In this document: one piece after another, positions 63,840 to 64,000 of the stretch
How positions within the stretch are numbered: position 1 is the stretch's first letter
How the letters are laid out: each line of letters begins with the position of its first letter
NCBI GenBank assembly: GCA_949840915.1
Contig: CATKXY010000013.1
Span: 21,290-85,289, forward strand
Direction: 5' to 3'
DNA length: 64,000 nt
From: an uncultured Lachnospiraceae bacterium
GTDB lineage: Bacteria > Bacillota > Clostridia > Lachnospirales > Lachnospiraceae
The notes under the pieces: model-generated
Told to the model about the DNA's origin: nothing
The model's database searches: none
Seen by the model: only the letters and a program-made list of their open reading frames with translations
Program-made: the position numbers and the translations under genes

Positions 63840-64000
63840 ATCAGAGTTGTCGCTGAGTTGACAACAGAGCAGGCGAAGCGGTCTGCGAAATGAACCTTGA
63901 CAAATAAACAGCAATGCAACCCTGAAAATTCCAGAAGCGGAGCAATCCGCAGAGAAGATTCAGAAGAGAAGATTCGGAGAGGACCGAGAGAGAATCGAAG
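63840..64000 (+). other. Putative rRNA operon leader (16S gene expected just beyond the window)
   Basis: Non-coding, purine-rich tract GAACCTTGACAAATAAACAGCAATGCAACCCTGAAAATTCC... resembling Firmicutes pre-16S leaders; tandem strong promoters upstream. Confidence 0.6.

Noticed and set aside
1-64000. Defence islands, prophage, IS elements, toxin-antitoxin pairs
   Set aside because: No integrase, transposase, restriction, Cas, or recognisable toxin-antitoxin genes were found; HTH genes here are paired with membrane proteins or are solitary.

Overview
The window looks like one continuous chromosomal segment of a flagellated, spore-forming Lachnospiraceae-type Firmicute. This rests on GerA/SpoVAF, BofA, DUF2508/YaaL, DUF6240, flagellin and a Tad-like pilus locus; taxonomy is inferred from protein families only. 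Most of the window is housekeeping: murG, pgi, mtnN-luxS, PerR-rubrerythrin, a two-component system, rRNA modification enzymes, GH3/GH5, TatD, glgB, ksgA and fumarase. There are three tRNAs (Pro-CGG, Lys-CTT, Ser-GCT), and the right edge looks like an rRNA operon promoter/leader with the 16S gene outside the window. No phage, IS element, CRISPR array or classical defence island was seen. The most interesting regions are: (1) a Tad/Flp-like pilus operon (about 49.8-60.4 kb) with an in-frame TAA near the start of the TadA/CpaF ATPase, a hairpin-rich leader, two A24 prepilin peptidases, a TadC homolog with a ~190-aa inserted domain, a TadE-like protein ending in two Cys-containing repeats, and appended FHA and rhomboid genes; (2) a TPR / acidic-repeat / degenerate AAA+ protein (39.8-42.4 kb); (3) probable sigma-28-linked accessory loci (LytTR plus a FliD-C-like protein at 9.7-11.9 kb; a DUF6240/FliK-like protein beside flagellin at 44.4-48.5 kb); (4) a DUF4358-MBOAT-DHHW putative O-acylation module; (5) long palindromic operators upstream of a metal exporter/Fur pair and a DUF2975/HTH unit. 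All family calls come from reading the protein sequences; no database search was run.
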